This document shows, piece by piece, positions 37,348-51,230 of a DNA stretch of 64,000 bases. The position numbers and the translations under genes are program-made. The stretch comes from Gadus chalcogrammus (taxonomy: Eukaryota > Chordata > Actinopteri > Gadiformes > Gadidae). Position 1 is the first letter of the stretch. Every line of letters starts with the position of its first letter. The stretch spans positions 21,426,597-21,490,596 of the forward strand of contig NC_079423.1 in assembly GCF_026213295.1 (NCBI RefSeq), given 5' to 3'. Below the pieces are notes generated by a model. It was given only the letters and a program-made list of their open reading frames with translations, was not told where the DNA came from and searched no databases.

Positions 37348-38535
37348 TTAGCCGATAACCGATACGCCGATATCGATTTTCTTGAGCCGATATTTGTAGC
37401 CGATAATACCCTGGAAATCCAGAGTTCTCGAGAGAGCACAATTTGAATTTGCTCAGCGAGTGACTCTGGGACCGAGCAATATACTCGGGTATATTCTTGG
37501 CCTCCCCTGGCCCAGAACATTAATCAATCACATCGATGTATCAATATAGGAGGGTCAAAAGCGTTGCTGTTTTACCGACCGGATACTTTATTTTATTTTA
37601 TTGGTTTAGTCAGGGACATTGCACACTAATCAACATTCAAAATGTAAGTGAGCCAGAGTTAGTCTAAGAGGCTAGTTTTCATCTGTTGTCCCCTGCCAGA
37701 TATTCAAAAGGCAACCTAAAATTACAGAAATAAAATGCATATAAACAAAGATTAAAAAACAACATAGTCGTAAGAATGAATTGACAGACTATGGCAAACA
37801 AACAATAAAATAAGCAGACAATAAAACAGTGTACATTAAACATTTAAGGAAAGTGCACAAAACAGTAGATTAGAGCAGGACAAACGCACCTACAATAAAA
37901 ACACATTCAGCAGCATCGAACACAAACATGCAGCACAAACATATATAGCAGCATAAAGCACAAACATGCAGCACAGATATACAGCAGCCTAAAGCGTAAA
38001 CATGCAGCACAAACACATACAGCAGCATAAATCACAAACATGCAGCACAATTAACTTAGACACTAACATGACCATCACAGGACAGGAGCACACAAGAGAC
38101 AAGCAAGCAGGACACAGCATTTACCAGGAAGTCGGCAGGACCATACGGCATAAGTCTTATCTATTGGTTAGCTCCACTGGTCTGGATACGTCACCCCTTG
38201 TATTCTTCTGATTGGTCATAGTGTTATCCAATGTGTGTCATCCAGTGATATTTTCAAATGCATGCTTGGTGCCGCCCCTCGAGTTGGGCCATTTTCATTA
38301 CTCGTTGCCTGCCCCTACAGCTTTCTAAATGTGGGTCTGGATTTCCAGGCTAAGCCTCCCTCAATTTACATCCTAAAAATGACACAATGATGATAACAAA
38401 TGTAACAATGTGTCATTTTAAAAAAAATGAACATTTATTGAACTGTAAATCACGGCAAAAAAAGTTAATTGGCCGATACTGAAAAAAATAACGGCCGATA
38501 CTATACATGTAAAAAACACAAATATCGGTCGGCCA
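37348..38535. mobile_element. Possible hAT-like element with GCCGATA ends
   Basis: The left end has repeated GCCGATA (GCCGATAACCGATACGCCGA). The right end has TCGGCCGATACT-like and ATATCGGTCGGCCACTAG sequence in inverse relation. The interior contains a LINE 3'-end-like block (about 37590-37700) and AGCACAAACA-rich tandem repeats (37920-38045). No target duplication found. Confidence 0.4.
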
Positions 38536-38540
38536 CTAGT

Positions 38541-40288
38541 TCTCTGCAGCTACAGCAAACGCAGTAATGTCAAACGTACTGCCAAACACCCTTGCTTTAT
38601 CCTCATCGATTCGTCCATTGGTCAACCACCAATTACCTACTGTCATTCCATTCTTGATCATTATCTAAATTTAAGTCAGTGTTAAAGAGTTTAAAACAGG
38701 ATTTTGTGTTCACACCTACTACTGCCGCAGCCGTAGCCCTGAGGCCAATACTCAGCGGTGCCACAACCGTTATAACCCAATGAAGAATATGAACCAAACC
38801 AGGTTCCACATCATCTCCGCTCTTAGATCAGGCCTTCAGTTGAAATGTAACATTGACCATCCAGTGAATAATGGTCTTTGGGCTTTTCACTCAACAGATC
38901 AGCACGTCTATACTTGGGTTTCAGCCTTAGTTGTCGGCAACAACGAAAAACAACACTGGACAGATCACTGGCTTGTTCATGAGGGCCAACGGAATTTTCC
39001 TGAAAGTGGTCATGTGGTTCTCACTGAGCTAAGAGGTGCGTGATCTGAAACAGCCCATTTTCAGCTCTGCATTATTGAAGAGCAGAGTCTTCTCCCAGTG
39101 TACCATAAAAGCCCTATATACAGCAGAGCTGCTGCTGCAGAGTGCTTTATTCCAAACGTGCCCAGACACAAACCAACAAGAGTTGGCCAGTGGGCTGTCT
39201 ACTCTGCCTGCCTTTCTCCCTCATGCACTCAGAAATACATGAGGAAGTTGTGGCTCTGTCTGCCCATCTGTTCTGGTTAAGAGCAGAATGACACGCAATC
39301 CTCCATTCATTTCTTTATCAATTCCCTTTGGGCATTTGCAGTATTTTTTCACAAGATAGGATGTGATGTGCTGTTTTTTTAAATGGCTTTCTAATGTATT
39401 ACAGTTAGCGTCTATATGTTTCTAAAATAATATTGTATCTTTATTAAGTTTAGATTCCCCAACCAAATCTATGATTCAGGTATACTTTTTTAACAGTAGT
39501 TAAAAATGTGATCTATAGTGTCACCCCAATAAAAATAGAAACCATGATTGTGATTGTTTGTGCAGTTGGTTACAACCAGGCCTCTGATTTGACACTCCAT
39601 ACGTTATTTACTCTTCCTCAATCTCAATCAATAATTCCAATTTCCATTTTATGACTCAAAATACATTTTTGACATATTTCACAATTTTCAAACAATTTCA
39701 ACATCCATGTATGTTTAGATAATTTATTGTGCATTTATTTGTACTACCATGACTGTTTCAAGTTACTGCTGTTGCATGCACACATACTGGCCAATATTTA
39801 AAACGGGGGGACACTACTTGTTGCATGTCGGACGTTATCCGCATCTCTAACTTTGAACTTTGCACCTTTTATTATTGTTTAATGAGCAGATCATTTCATG
39901 GCTACAAGTCTTAAATGCGCTTAAGTAAAGACAGATGTACATGAAATGGGCCATTTTATTTTAATTAACGTAATGAACTTAACTCCACAATTTCAAATGT
40001 TATAGTTAAACAGTCACGTAGCTCAGGTGGCGTTCAGCCAGTAAACTGAACGGTTCACGTAGAATAAATAGTTGGGTTGAAGAATGCCAGTTGGTCACAT
40101 AGTTTGTTCAAGCTGAATTAACAAGCTTATAAATGACCCCCTGGTTTCCTTTCTTATTCAAGCTAATTTGGCTCCATGGCTTCTTATAACTTCTATGATT
40201 CTTCCTTAGAGAAATTTAAATGTTTTTTTGCAGGGTTTGTGTTGTTAGAATAACAAAAGAATTCAAGACATTCAATATTTGATATGTT
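38541..40288. other. No gene seen
   Basis: Open frames at 38780-39043 and 39036-39242 lack splice context and recognisable motifs. The rest is AT-rich. Confidence 0.4.
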
Positions 40289-40310
40289 TTAAAGGTGCTG
40301 TGTGTAGAAT

Positions 40311-40532
40311 CAGGGCCGTTGCACCAAATCCTGGGCCCTGTATACAAGAGGTACTGATGCCCCCCCCCCCCCCCCCCCCCCCCCGAATTCCCCCTACCAG
40401 CCCCCTGCGCTGAATTGTTGACGGGGGGGCGGGGGGGGGGGTAGATAAAACATTTTTTATTGCCATGGGCCCCCCCTCTGCCTTGGGCCCCCCCAGGACT
40501 GCCTCACTTTCCCCCGCAGTCCGTCGGCCCTG
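40311..40532. mobile_element. 222-bp hAT MITE, nested
   Basis: Identical 8-bp duplications TGTAGAAT (40303-40310 and 40533-40540) flank the ends CAGGGCCG. The interior holds a long C run (40358-40384) and a G run (about 40423-40441). Confidence 0.93.
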
Positions 40533-40720
40533 TGTAGAATTGAGGGGAATCTAGCTCAACTAACTTGGCAGTAATATTCATTAGTATATTTTAATTGTGT
40601 ATAAAACAATGAAAATTAGAATTGTTGTGTTTTGGTTACCTTAGAATGAGATCTTATATCCCATAAGGGAGTGGTTCCCCTGCAACGGAGCCCGCCATGT
40701 TGCAACGCCATGTTTCTTAA

Positions 40721-41215
40721 AGGTTGGGTATGGAATTCGCTTTTTTGGCAATTTTTGCAAAATTACTTGAAATCCTTATCATAACCCACTTACAGCCACT
40801 GAGTTAGAAGTACTGACATGAAAATTAAACAAGTCAATCATCTGTGGAACGGGCCGGGCTCGAAAAACTCCAGCCAATGATTTCCAGAGCCACCGAGTTG
40901 CATTGGACAGTAAGTACGTCAATCAAACGGTCGTACTGCACTCCCCCTCCCCCGCGCCCCGCGCGCGACCCCTTCGTGCACGTACTCAAACCTCTTGACC
41001 CAGAGCAAGCTTCTGTTTGTTGTTATCCTGCGTTAGCTACTGGAGCTAGCTAACTAGCAAATGACTCGCTCTCGCGCATCTGTGTTCGCTCGTGCATGAT
41101 TGCGCGTCCATGTACTTGGAATGGGTGGAGTCAGAGTTGAAGGAGAGGGGGTAGGACCATTTGAGTTGTGTATTTTCAAAATCTGCTGGCATTTCGCAAA
41201 TCCCATACCCAACCT
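40721..41215. mobile_element. 495-bp TTAA MITE, nested
   Basis: TTAA at 40717-40720 and 41216-41219 flank ends AGGTTGGGTATGG, identical over 13 bp in inverse orientation. Similarity continues imperfectly. No coding potential. Confidence 0.92.
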
Positions 41216-41498
41216 TTAAGTAGCTCAGAACCGAGAAACATTTTAAATATCTTCTTTAAGCTATGACTTACAGCTTTACATACTTAATAACTAAATACAA
41301 TTTATAAATCTATCAAGTAAGCTCATGACTCGACACTTTACTACTAATTGATGTCATAGACAATGACATAAATTATTGAAGTACAGGCCACCATAGCTTC
41401 TTCAAGGTCATTGGAAGGAGGGGTCTGGGGTATTAAATAGGTTGCAATCTATAACCTCACCGCTAGATGCCACTTAATCCTACACACTTGAACTTTAA

Positions 41499-42954
41499 GG
41501 TTCATGTGGATGCTTAAATTATAAATGAAAACAAGGGTCAAATAAATAGTAATAGTGTAGAAGGAGCTTATGTAGAACAATACTTTAGCTTTGGGAAAGT
41601 TGACCTCTGGCACACGTCACCTACCTTTCTGAGTTATTCCGACAAACAGGTCACCGGCAAATGGTTTAAACCATTTTCTTAGAAAGTTAGCATAATGCTG
41701 TAATAAAAGCTGGTGTTACCCCCTGACATGTTTTAGTGTGTTGATGGCTGGTGTTTCCTGTGTACCCTGATTATTCAATGCACCATGGAGATGCAGCCTC
41801 ACCCAGCCCAAGAGTCCAATGTCTCTGACTCGGGCCAGGTGAGGCGGCTTGAACCAGCCATCTACCACAGACACGGCACAAAACTTCTATATGTGTTTTA
41901 TACATTATTCACATAATAAATGGAAATGACTGCATCTAGTAGCACCATTTGGATCAACGAAGGCCCATCAAAACATTTAGTATCTCCTAGACTTCCATTC
42001 ATTGTTGTTGATCATAGCAAAGTAAAGTCATGAAGGGAATGAATTAGCTGAACCCATAAAAACGTTATAATCCCTTTAGGGCATTCTCCATTTTCGAGAC
42101 TCACTGTTATCGATCTGTGTTGAGTTTAATAGGGGCTTTGTAGTTTTCACTCCACAGATTTTCACTGTCCGCACTTTAGGTGACTTGCATATCACGAGGG
42201 TCAGCACATTGCTTCTAATCTCCCTTGATAAAGATTATTATTCTCCAAGAACCCCCCTCTTTCATCCTTCCCATAATTGGCTTGGATAATTTAATAGAAT
42301 GTAAACAGTCAATGCAAGGCAATATTATATAAGTAGTATGGCTCTAGTTAATTTTTGTAGAATGAGAATAAATCATTTTGTAAATCAAGGATTTAAAAAA
42401 AATAGTTGAGTACCTCCTCACCCTCCTCATCGTCTTCTGCTTATCGGGGTCCCCAGACCACCCTTTCCCGGGCCACATTGACCAGCTCTGATGGGGGGAT
42501 CTTGAGGAGTTCCTAGGAACTGAATATGGAACCATCTGCCAGGATCCACATCCCAGATGTAGTTATCTCAATACATGCCTTCTCAGTCTGCTGACAAGGC
42601 CTTTCGGTGCAAGTTGACTAAGGAAACACGTTGATGAGTATATATACTTTAAAAGTCCATTTTTGTTATTAAGCTCTCCCCCTCCAAATGTCAGTCAACC
42701 ACACTGTGGCACTACCTTTAAATCTATTCTCAATCCCATCGGTTCTACTCAGCCTACTCAGTCTAAACTCATTTACATTTCCACATATCTGTTCCCCTGC
42801 CCTCATGTCTCCATGCCCCTTCTACTTTTTATTTAATTCCTTTCAATTTTAACTATTGTCTTGTTTCATAGCTTTACATTATGCATCATATATAGTTTGA
42901 TATTATTCATCATTGCATTGTATTTAGTTATTATATATATTTTTTAGTGCTGTC
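41499..42954. other. No gene seen
   Basis: AT-rich intergenic sequence. A short minus-strand frame at 42344-42535 has a hydrophilic, TE-like translation but no recognisable domain. Confidence 0.4.
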
Positions 42955-43346
42955 AAGCGATTAAAATATTTAATCGCGATTAATCACATTAATGGCATAG
43001 TTAACTGACGTTTAATCGCAATTATTTTTCTATGCTAAATATCCCTTGATTTCTTTGTCCCATTAATTTTTCTCATTTTAATGCTCTTATCAACATGGAG
43101 AAGTGCATTGGCTTGCCTTGTGCAAATATTTTTTCTAACAACATTGGCATATACTGATCAAAACAGGACGATATTAAAAAAAAGCCTATAGTGCAATTAA
43201 ACGATGAACATACAAACATACTGCCTTGAACATAGCAGTCAGGCTACTGCTTCTTTGTTTTGAGCCAAAGAAAAAAAAAAAAAGTTAACGCCGTTAAAAT
43301 TGGTTTGCGTTGATGCCGTTAATAACGCGTTTAACTGACAGCACTT
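42955..43346. mobile_element. 392-bp hAT MITE (TAGTGCTGTCA family)
   Basis: 8-bp duplications ATATTTTT (42947-42954 and 43347-43354) flank ends TAGTGCTGTCA and, inverted, AAGTGCTGTCA. Subterminal TTAATCGCGATTAATC occurs in the left arm and GTTAATAACGCG-type sequence in the right. It shares its sequence with 58955-59275. Confidence 0.92.
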
Positions 43347-44726
43347 ATATTTTTACTTATTATTTGTGAAAGCGTTGATCAATTCTTTGTTGCACGTCTA
43401 AACCAACCCCCAGTTCCAGGCTACCAGATTGACTCATAATAAAACCATGAGAACCATGTGAAATGCCTTACCTGAAGCAAGAGCATTATGATCAAGAATT
43501 ACTCTTTATTCTGTCGCTTTCGAATATCCTCGAATACGTCCCACATTTTATGTAATTAGAACCTGCTTTTAGGTTTCAAGGATGTTCTCAGTTTGTCACA
43601 TGCTGTTAGTTTAACACATTCTATGGCTAAGTAAAGGAAAAACTGTCTAACTATGATGTATCATAATGCAACCTTTGTAACCAGACACAGCCTCCCTTAA
43701 GATATGCAGGTATAGTGGACCAGGATTGGAGGGAGCCAATCAGCAGAGTAAGATGACAACCCACAAGGTCAAATGGAGGAGATCACCCAACAATCATCAT
43801 GAAAAAAAAAAAATCTGGATACATTTTTGTGGTATAACACAAATCAATGCAAGGTTATCTTTTTGTGATATGCCACATGCCTTTTCTGATCTGCATATAA
43901 GGTTTATCACTTCTTACTTGGCACATAACCAAACCACCCACAAAATAGTATTCCAATCCCTCATCTCATCTTTTGGAGATATTCCGCTCACAGTCACAGA
44001 CACTAATGGACGGACACATAAACAGTGCAAAAACATCATAACATTACGAACCTCATAACAATTTTTTTCCCCAGTATTTTCCCCAACAGTACTTAGTGCT
44101 AGGTCCAATATAGCCCCAGATGTATTTGCTTCACTTGCCTCACAACAGGTCTTACTGATCAGATCATCATCTGTGCTTACTCTGTCCATGTGGAAGTTCC
44201 ATACCATCGCTTCCCCACAGCACAGCAGCTCCAGCATGCCTAAAGCGTTGAAAATGTCTGGTTGGCCTGTATCCTGGTAACTGGCAATGGGTAATTAGTG
44301 TAATGGCTCTGTGGTATATAATATTGATACAGGGTCTTCCCTTCTCAGGCCGTCCTTTGTTTGCTCCTCTTGTTTTTGTCAGTGTTTTTTAGCACTCATG
44401 ACCTCCCCTTTCAACTCTTCATGTAGGGTATCAGTTTCACTGGGCTGTTAAACTGCTGTCATATTTTCCACTCCCCTTCAACCTTGCATTCCTTTTTACA
44501 GTACCATGCACATTTCAGTAGATGGCATTTTGTTTTATTTAAAATGTTTTTAGCCGTGTGACTAAGTGTGCATGGCAGTGTTTTCAGTCTCAGACCAGAG
44601 AGCATAATTCTTCTAGAAACATTTAAAGTCAATTTTGATGGGTTGGGAATGGGAATAAGATAAACAAAATGATGATTTTGGTCATAGGACATAAATGTCA
44701 GAAAAGTCAGTGATAACACTAATTTT

Positions 44727-44742
44727 AACCCTAACCCTAACT
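44727..44742. repeat. Short telomere-like CCCTAA repeat
   Basis: About two and a half CCCTAA units directly before the 41-bp minisatellite. Too short to call an interstitial telomere. Confidence 0.5.
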
Positions 44743-44762
44743 TGATTGGAAATACTTTGTAA

Positions 44763-44975
44763 TGTAACCAACTATTAATGCAGATACCTTGACAACCATG
44801 TTATGTAACCAACTGCTAATGCAGATACCTGGACAAACATGTAATTTAACCAACTGTTAAGGGAGATACCTGGACAACCATGTGATGTAACCAACTGTTA
44901 ATGCAGATACCTGGGCACCCATGTGATGTAACCAACTGTTAATCGAGATACCATGTTTTTGGGACAACCATGTTA
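44763..44975. repeat. 41-bp minisatellite, about 5 copies
   Basis: TGTAACCAACT recurs at 44763, 44804, 44845, 44886 and 44927 (exact 41-base spacing). Each unit carries GCAGATACCTGGACAACCAT or close variants. Confidence 0.93.
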
Positions 44976-45099
44976 TCTGGCGATTCATATTCATGTCAAC
45001 ATTTTTAATGATTGGGTAACTTTTGACCCAGGGGTCTGGTAACCCCTGCACTAGCAGAAACAAGTCAAAACCTGTTAACGAGCTGTGTGCCCCCAAAAG

Positions 45100-47700
45100 A
45101 TAATAATTTCAAAAAAGGATATAGTGCTACAGTTTGTGTTGTGAACACAATAGATCAAATCTTGGTAAAATTGTTATTTGTAATTTGTATTTCTTTACCG
45201 GTCCCTTTGGCCTAGTTTTGCAAAAAATGTATGGTTTCTATTGATATTGGAGGACATATTTTTTGCCGGTTGCTGATCAAATAAGGCACAACATTGTCTT
45301 TTGAGCTAATAACAAAAACTCATTCCATGTGATCCTATCCCAAATCCACAGTGTGTTGCAATGCACGGCTCTGCTTGTATCTGATCTATCCATTCAGCCC
45401 ATCCCCTGATGGCCCTGGTGAGATAAAGGCATCAGGTGGGGGGACTTGTGCCTGGTCCTTTTGGTTTACCCACAGAAAGAACAACGGAGCTGGACAATTC
45501 TGACATAACAATAAAAAAAGAAAGTGTATGTTGTCTGTAAATTGTATATTTTCACAGCTGTATATTTAAATATATAGGAAACAATGGAGGTATGTTGAAA
45601 TATGCTTTCTTTGTTACTTCATCATTTTGACACCACTAGAATAATTATTACGAATAAATGAAATGAGGTCAGCAAAAATTCAAGTTATTAACAACCATTT
45701 TTTAAAGGTAATCTAAAGTCGGTTCAAGCAAGCAATGAACACTTCCATATTTTGCCAGCAACATTTGTTATCTTAAACTAATCCATACATAACATGATTT
45801 ACAAATATTTACTCATGCGATAACACTTTAAGGTAATCATTTGAAGTTTGACCTGGATAAAACCCACACAAGATGACACCTTTCAAGGTATTTAGTTACG
45901 CGAGAGTGCTGCCAACGGGCCTTCGTGTTAGCGCAGTGCGGCTGACAGCACCCGTAGTAAATAGCAGACCGATTTAGAAAGTGGACGAGATGGTAGACAA
46001 GTCAAGAGGACTTGGAGGCACAGGTGGCCACTATTTCAAGTGAATCCTTGACCTTGATGTGCTGGGGGACAGGGTGGGGGTGAGGTGGGTGCACACAAAA
46101 ACAGAAGCTTCTACTATGTAGGTGGCCCTCAGAATGCCAGGATGGGAATGTTCAGGACAAAAGGATATGGCACCACAGTGGCCTTCCATTAACTGGTAGA
46201 GGACTGCTTCAGTGGCCGCAGTTTTTTATTTCAAACAGCTGTTCTTTGCCTGCTTGGCTGAGTGAAACTCTAGCCCATGCAGTAATTTGGTTTAATTAAA
46301 CCCCGAGCAAAAAGAGACACTTCTGCTGGGAAGGATCAGCTCCTTACCTCGGCCGGGAACATGCAACTCTGTTTTTCCACAACTATGTAGACATCTGCAT
46401 GGGGATGCTTCGGACAGCGATGTCTTAAGGCTGGAGTCTTAAATGAAGTATTGTTTGGAGAAAGGGAAACAACCTCATCCTTTTAATTTGCCCAAAACAT
46501 ATCCAGCCCCTGGGCGGGGGGTACTCATGGAATTTTGGGGTACTAATGGAACAGGTTAATGCGATGGGCTGGGAAATGCATCATTCTGTCAGCGGCCAAA
46601 TTGAGTTTTAATTGGTGTTGAAATTGAATTACCTAAAGACCAATCTCTATTTTAAGCTATAAACCATAGTTTTAAAGAACAATGTTAATGTTCAGCAATT
46701 CCAGAGTTCCAGATCTACTGCTGTTTCAGGAGGCCATGTGTGACCGTAATGAGCGACCAGAGGGTAGTTGGCGTGCCGTGCACACAGTGGTTTAAGCTGT
46801 GTAAATGTGTAATAGGACATATACACATTTTCCTGAATGCGCAACTCATTTAATGTTGCTTTTTTGGATTACATTTTCAAATCTATGGGTTAGTCACTTT
46901 GTTTTCTTTGAGGCAATAGGCCAAAGTTTCAATATGTGGGCTGTGCCAAAGAGTGGTGAAGACAGGACTCCCTGCGTCACAGCCTCGCATACAGTATGTT
47001 TAGTTGACTGATAAAAGCAGACGAACCTGCCTTTGTTTATTCAAGATAACCTTTACCTCCATCATAACCTTGCCTTTATTAATCGGTGCTAATCCAAATG
47101 AAACTAGTTTTGACTTTTATTCCCCTAAAAAAAATGCCAAAACACTGAGTTCTCAAACAGTCCACTAAATGCAATGTTTATTTACTAAGATATTAACATA
47201 ACACTAGTAAAATAATTATTAAATAAATATGACTGTTGACATCCTAACAGCTAGCTAAAGGAAAAGTCTTATAGCCCTATACCACTTATATTACTCCTAA
47301 GGAGAATGCCTTCTTAGGCACGAGACAATCATCTTATCTGGCTCCTGTGATAATATCTTGTGAGGTGTCCAGTAGCCTACCTTGGCTAGCTCCTCTGACC
47401 CTTGACTCACATCTGCTGCCCTCTTCCTACAGAAGCAATAGAGAGTAAATGTTGAACCCCTGTGCTATCTCACAAACTACTCGCTCTCTTTAGAAACCTC
47501 TGAAGTTATAACACACAGAGGGGCACCTCCACCAATCTGTGTCCATAGGCCTAACTCTAAACTCTGAACAGCTGTTGACGTGAATTGAATGTGACTCACG
47601 GCTGTCTTAATTCATTTTATTTTGTGCTGGGCAATGGCAAGACGAAGCTGTACTTTTGAGTGTAGATTGGTTTTCTTCATGACGGATGTAAGGTATGAGT
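45100..47700. other. No gene seen
   Basis: Ordinary intergenic sequence. Only short open frames without motifs; no TIR pair recognised. Confidence 0.4.
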
Positions 47701-47726
47701 TTGATACAGGTTTTAACTACACAGCA

Positions 47727-47770
47727 ATCTGGTTGGGGTTGGCCAGGCCTCTGGCCAACCCCAACCAGAT
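47727..47770. repeat. Perfect inverted repeat, 20-bp arms
   Basis: Arms 47727-47746 and 47751-47770 are perfectly complementary around the 4-base loop GCCT. The stem is GC-rich (TTGGGGTTGGCCAG). Confidence 0.95.
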
Positions 47771-48222
47771 AGTTGCAAGGCTGCAAGGGATCGTGATGGA
47801 TCCTTCGAAGAGGGCCAATTCCTCCGGGTGGTTGCGGAGGATAGACAGGTCACAGGCCAAGCCAAGGTGGTCCCAGTAAAACAAATCGTTGCTTGGCAGT
47901 GAAGGGCCATTATGCCCAAGGCCATGCTGCAATAGCCGCTCCCACACGTTGGTTCCGAGATGAGCATCGCTGCAGAGGATAACCGAAAGACAACGCGTCC
48001 ATGTGACGCTTTAAGAGAAAACATAAAGTCCGGTTCACTTTTGATTATTAACTTTTTAGCCGCACATTGGCATGGAAAACAGTTATGTCTAAAAGTATTT
48101 ACGGCGTCATATGATAGGCATGGATGTCGTAATGTAATGCCGCCCGCTTTAAAAATTAAAACAAATAAAAGGATCGGGAGCCAGCAGGCACATGTGTGTT
48201 TGGACCTTCTTGTACACACGCA

Positions 48223-48361
<139 letters not shown>

Positions 48362-48489
48362 GCCTCACTGGAGGAGCTGTTCGGTGGGAGCCGCTGGTCC
48401 GTTGTTCCACCTAGGACCAGATCTCCAGAACAGATCCATCTTCTATAGGCTCTACACTTCTGTCTTAAGATGAATCGAATTACTCCAGT

Positions 48490-51230
48490 TTACTATTTTG
48501 TACATCTTGGTTAATATTAGGAATCACACAACGGGTTGAAACGTGGAGAATGGAAGCACGCAACGATGCGCAGTCGTGGAATCAACTCGAAGATCAGACC
48601 GAAATATAAAGTTTGGTCCGCCGGTGGATTAGTTGAAATCAGGGACCTTTGCTCACCTTTCGTCGACGTGATCGGACGCCTCAACATATTCCACAAAGGT
48701 GGGTTCGTTAACATTTGGAGGGGGGGGGTTGGGACGCAGTAATGGCACCTTGCAAACATTGAAGTGAGGCAAAATAGATTCAACAGCCAATAGTTTAGAG
48801 TTCACCACTAGTGTTTATCCTGACTTATCTCTTTTTTATTTATTTTTACTAACTGTGAAAGGTTATGGTCTCCTTAAGACGTGAATGTGGATCCACCTTC
48901 TTTCTCCTCATTAAGAAAAACGGACAGTAAGCCTAATTTGAGATTATAAAACACGATCAAAGCATTTTAGAAAGGCCATTGCATCTGTTGCATGTTTTAC
49001 TGTCGATAATGTTATGCTGTCTATAAGACAAATAGCTCGGTTCTGCCTATGTTATAAATTATGAAATAATTTAGAATACACAGTAGACCTATACCTAATA
49101 AATGCCTACCTATAAATAACTTATTATACCTAATAAACAACCACCTAACTCATTCTATAACAACATTTCAATATCAAAAGTGTGACAATATTGTTATTTA
49201 ATTTGGTCATTCACTGCGCAATGATTGATGGCAACATATAAATGAGGACCAAGCCAACATAGAATTCGGTTGTTTGTTTAGTTTGTTAATTTTAACATAG
49301 TCCATTGAGGAAATGTGAACCTTAACTCAACATAAAATGACTCTTGAACATAAGATATAGGCTTAGATGATCTCCGTGAGTCAATGTATAATTTCAGCAA
49401 GATTAATACACAGAGTCTATCTGTGAGCATCCTTTAGGAAGAGGCTTTATCTGCCTCTTTATAACCCCTTTGCAGTCGTCTCATTGGATAAAAGCGCCTA
49501 CAAAATACATGGTCAACCAATGGTGAATATAACCACCATATGGTTAGTCTATATACAATGTGTACATTAGTAAACACCGTTGATATTGACTATTTCTTAG
49601 TATTTCTAAGTAGTGACTATTTCAAAGTCAAAAGCTTTTAAAGAAAACATACAGAAAAATGCACACAGAGGAATAAAGCTTTTAAAAGCAATATGCGTGT
49701 TCAGCCTTTAATATTATTGGATTTTACTCGACGTTTTATAGGTAATTTATCTGAGGAATATAGGTATAACTCTCATTGACCCTTTCATCTGATTTCTAAA
49801 TGTTGATTATGAAATGATGCACCTTTCTGGAGAGGGGATGAACGAGCTGGTTTTAAGACTGGCCAAATTGTAATCCAACTTGGCCAGTTTAAAATCAGAA
49901 AAATGTTTTGGCATGGAAGGCATACATTGGGCATACATTGTTCGATGTGAGTGTCAACACTGCATGTTGAGAAAGCTCTTCAGTTACAGACGAGGCTCCA
50001 GTACAATAAGACAGTCAAGCCAGCAGGAGCCCAGGGTTAAGCCAGCAACCTTAAGCTGCCAGGCGACCATGTCTCTGAACTAGCGGTTCACTGTGCCAGC
50101 CCTGCATGACAAGTCATTGCAAATACCGTCAGCATGTTTCACCGATGAGGTGGCATGCTTTGTAGTGTACATGAGCCATTCTCTTTGTATCCCAAATATA
50201 TATCCCAAGGTATATTTTTGTAAATCCATTTGTATTCAAATGAAGGACGGTCGCGTATTTATTCATTATTATATCAATGTATATTAGTTCAGTCTTCTTC
50301 ATTTCATGTTCAGTTTATGCTATTGAAATTATGAGCAGATAGTGTGAAGCCTAAGATATGGAACAAAGTATTTTAATTTTCATTATGGCAAATAATTGAC
50401 CTTATTGCAATTGTTTTGGAGTTTTGTAAAACAGTAAAAATGGGCGAAACCAGAATAGATCAATGAGAACATTACGAGGTACTAGACTGTAGGATGCTAA
50501 AGCGTGCCGCTTCCTCAGGGCACCTGTTTATCAAGTACAGATATGTTTCTGCATTTTCTTGTTTCCATAACATCACATACATCTGATCCGGGCCCTTTAC
50601 ACACTGCAGGTGGCAACGACAGACAGTCATTTTTGCAAGTGCCCCTAAAATATTAACCTCATCAGCATTGCAGAGATAAGTATCGCATGTCAGTTTAGTA
50701 ATTAAAGACGCTGAGGTGTTGGCTGCCGTCTTCCCAATAGACATGTAGTCATGACGGAGATCGCCCCTCCTTTAAAGCTGGTTAGCATAGAGGCTGAACA
50801 GTATCAATGTAAAAGCAGAGATTATTTTACCCCCAGACAGTATTTCTTGATCACAGTTCCAAAACTTCAGAGGGCAGTGGATGACCAAATCAACTACAAT
50901 AGTATGTACACGTTTTCATTCATTTAAACCACAAACAGGAATCAGTTAATAGATCACTTTAAATATATTTAATTTGTATTAGTGGCAGTGACAGTTTCTA
51001 AATGCATCCCTAGTGTGATCATATCACAAATCAACACGCAATTGGTGCAAGGTTAATTTGTCTTGCTCAAAGATTCATACTTTAACGGCCCGACAATCCA
51101 AAACACAAGTGGAATGTAGATGGAAAAAGTGTGTAGTTCAAAAGTAAAAGTTCAGCTTTTACTTCTTCACCACTTACAGAATTTGTCACGTACGACCATT
51201 CAAAACCCCCATGCAGTGGGGTAGCATAGT
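48490..51230. other. No gene seen; SINE tail fragment near 49.5 kb
   Basis: TTGGATAAAAGCGCCTACAA (49484-49503) resembles the conserved 3' tail of fish SINEs. The remainder is AT-rich without recognisable exons. Confidence 0.4.

Larger units (their letters stand above)
40293..41494. mobile_element. TTAA-target element carrying two guests
   Basis: TTAA at 40289-40292 and 41495-41498 flank related ends (AGGTGCTGTGTGTAGAAT on the left; inverted AGTTCAAGTGTGTAGGAT on the right). Both arms continue with TCTAGC-containing sequence. Subtracting the nested hAT (40311-40532) and nested TTAA MITE (40721-41215) leaves under 0.5 kb. Kolobok or piggyBac type; no transposase. Confidence 0.75.

Noticed and set aside
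44727..44742. Interstitial telomere array
   Set aside because: Only about two and a half hexamers, within chance expectation for a window of this size.
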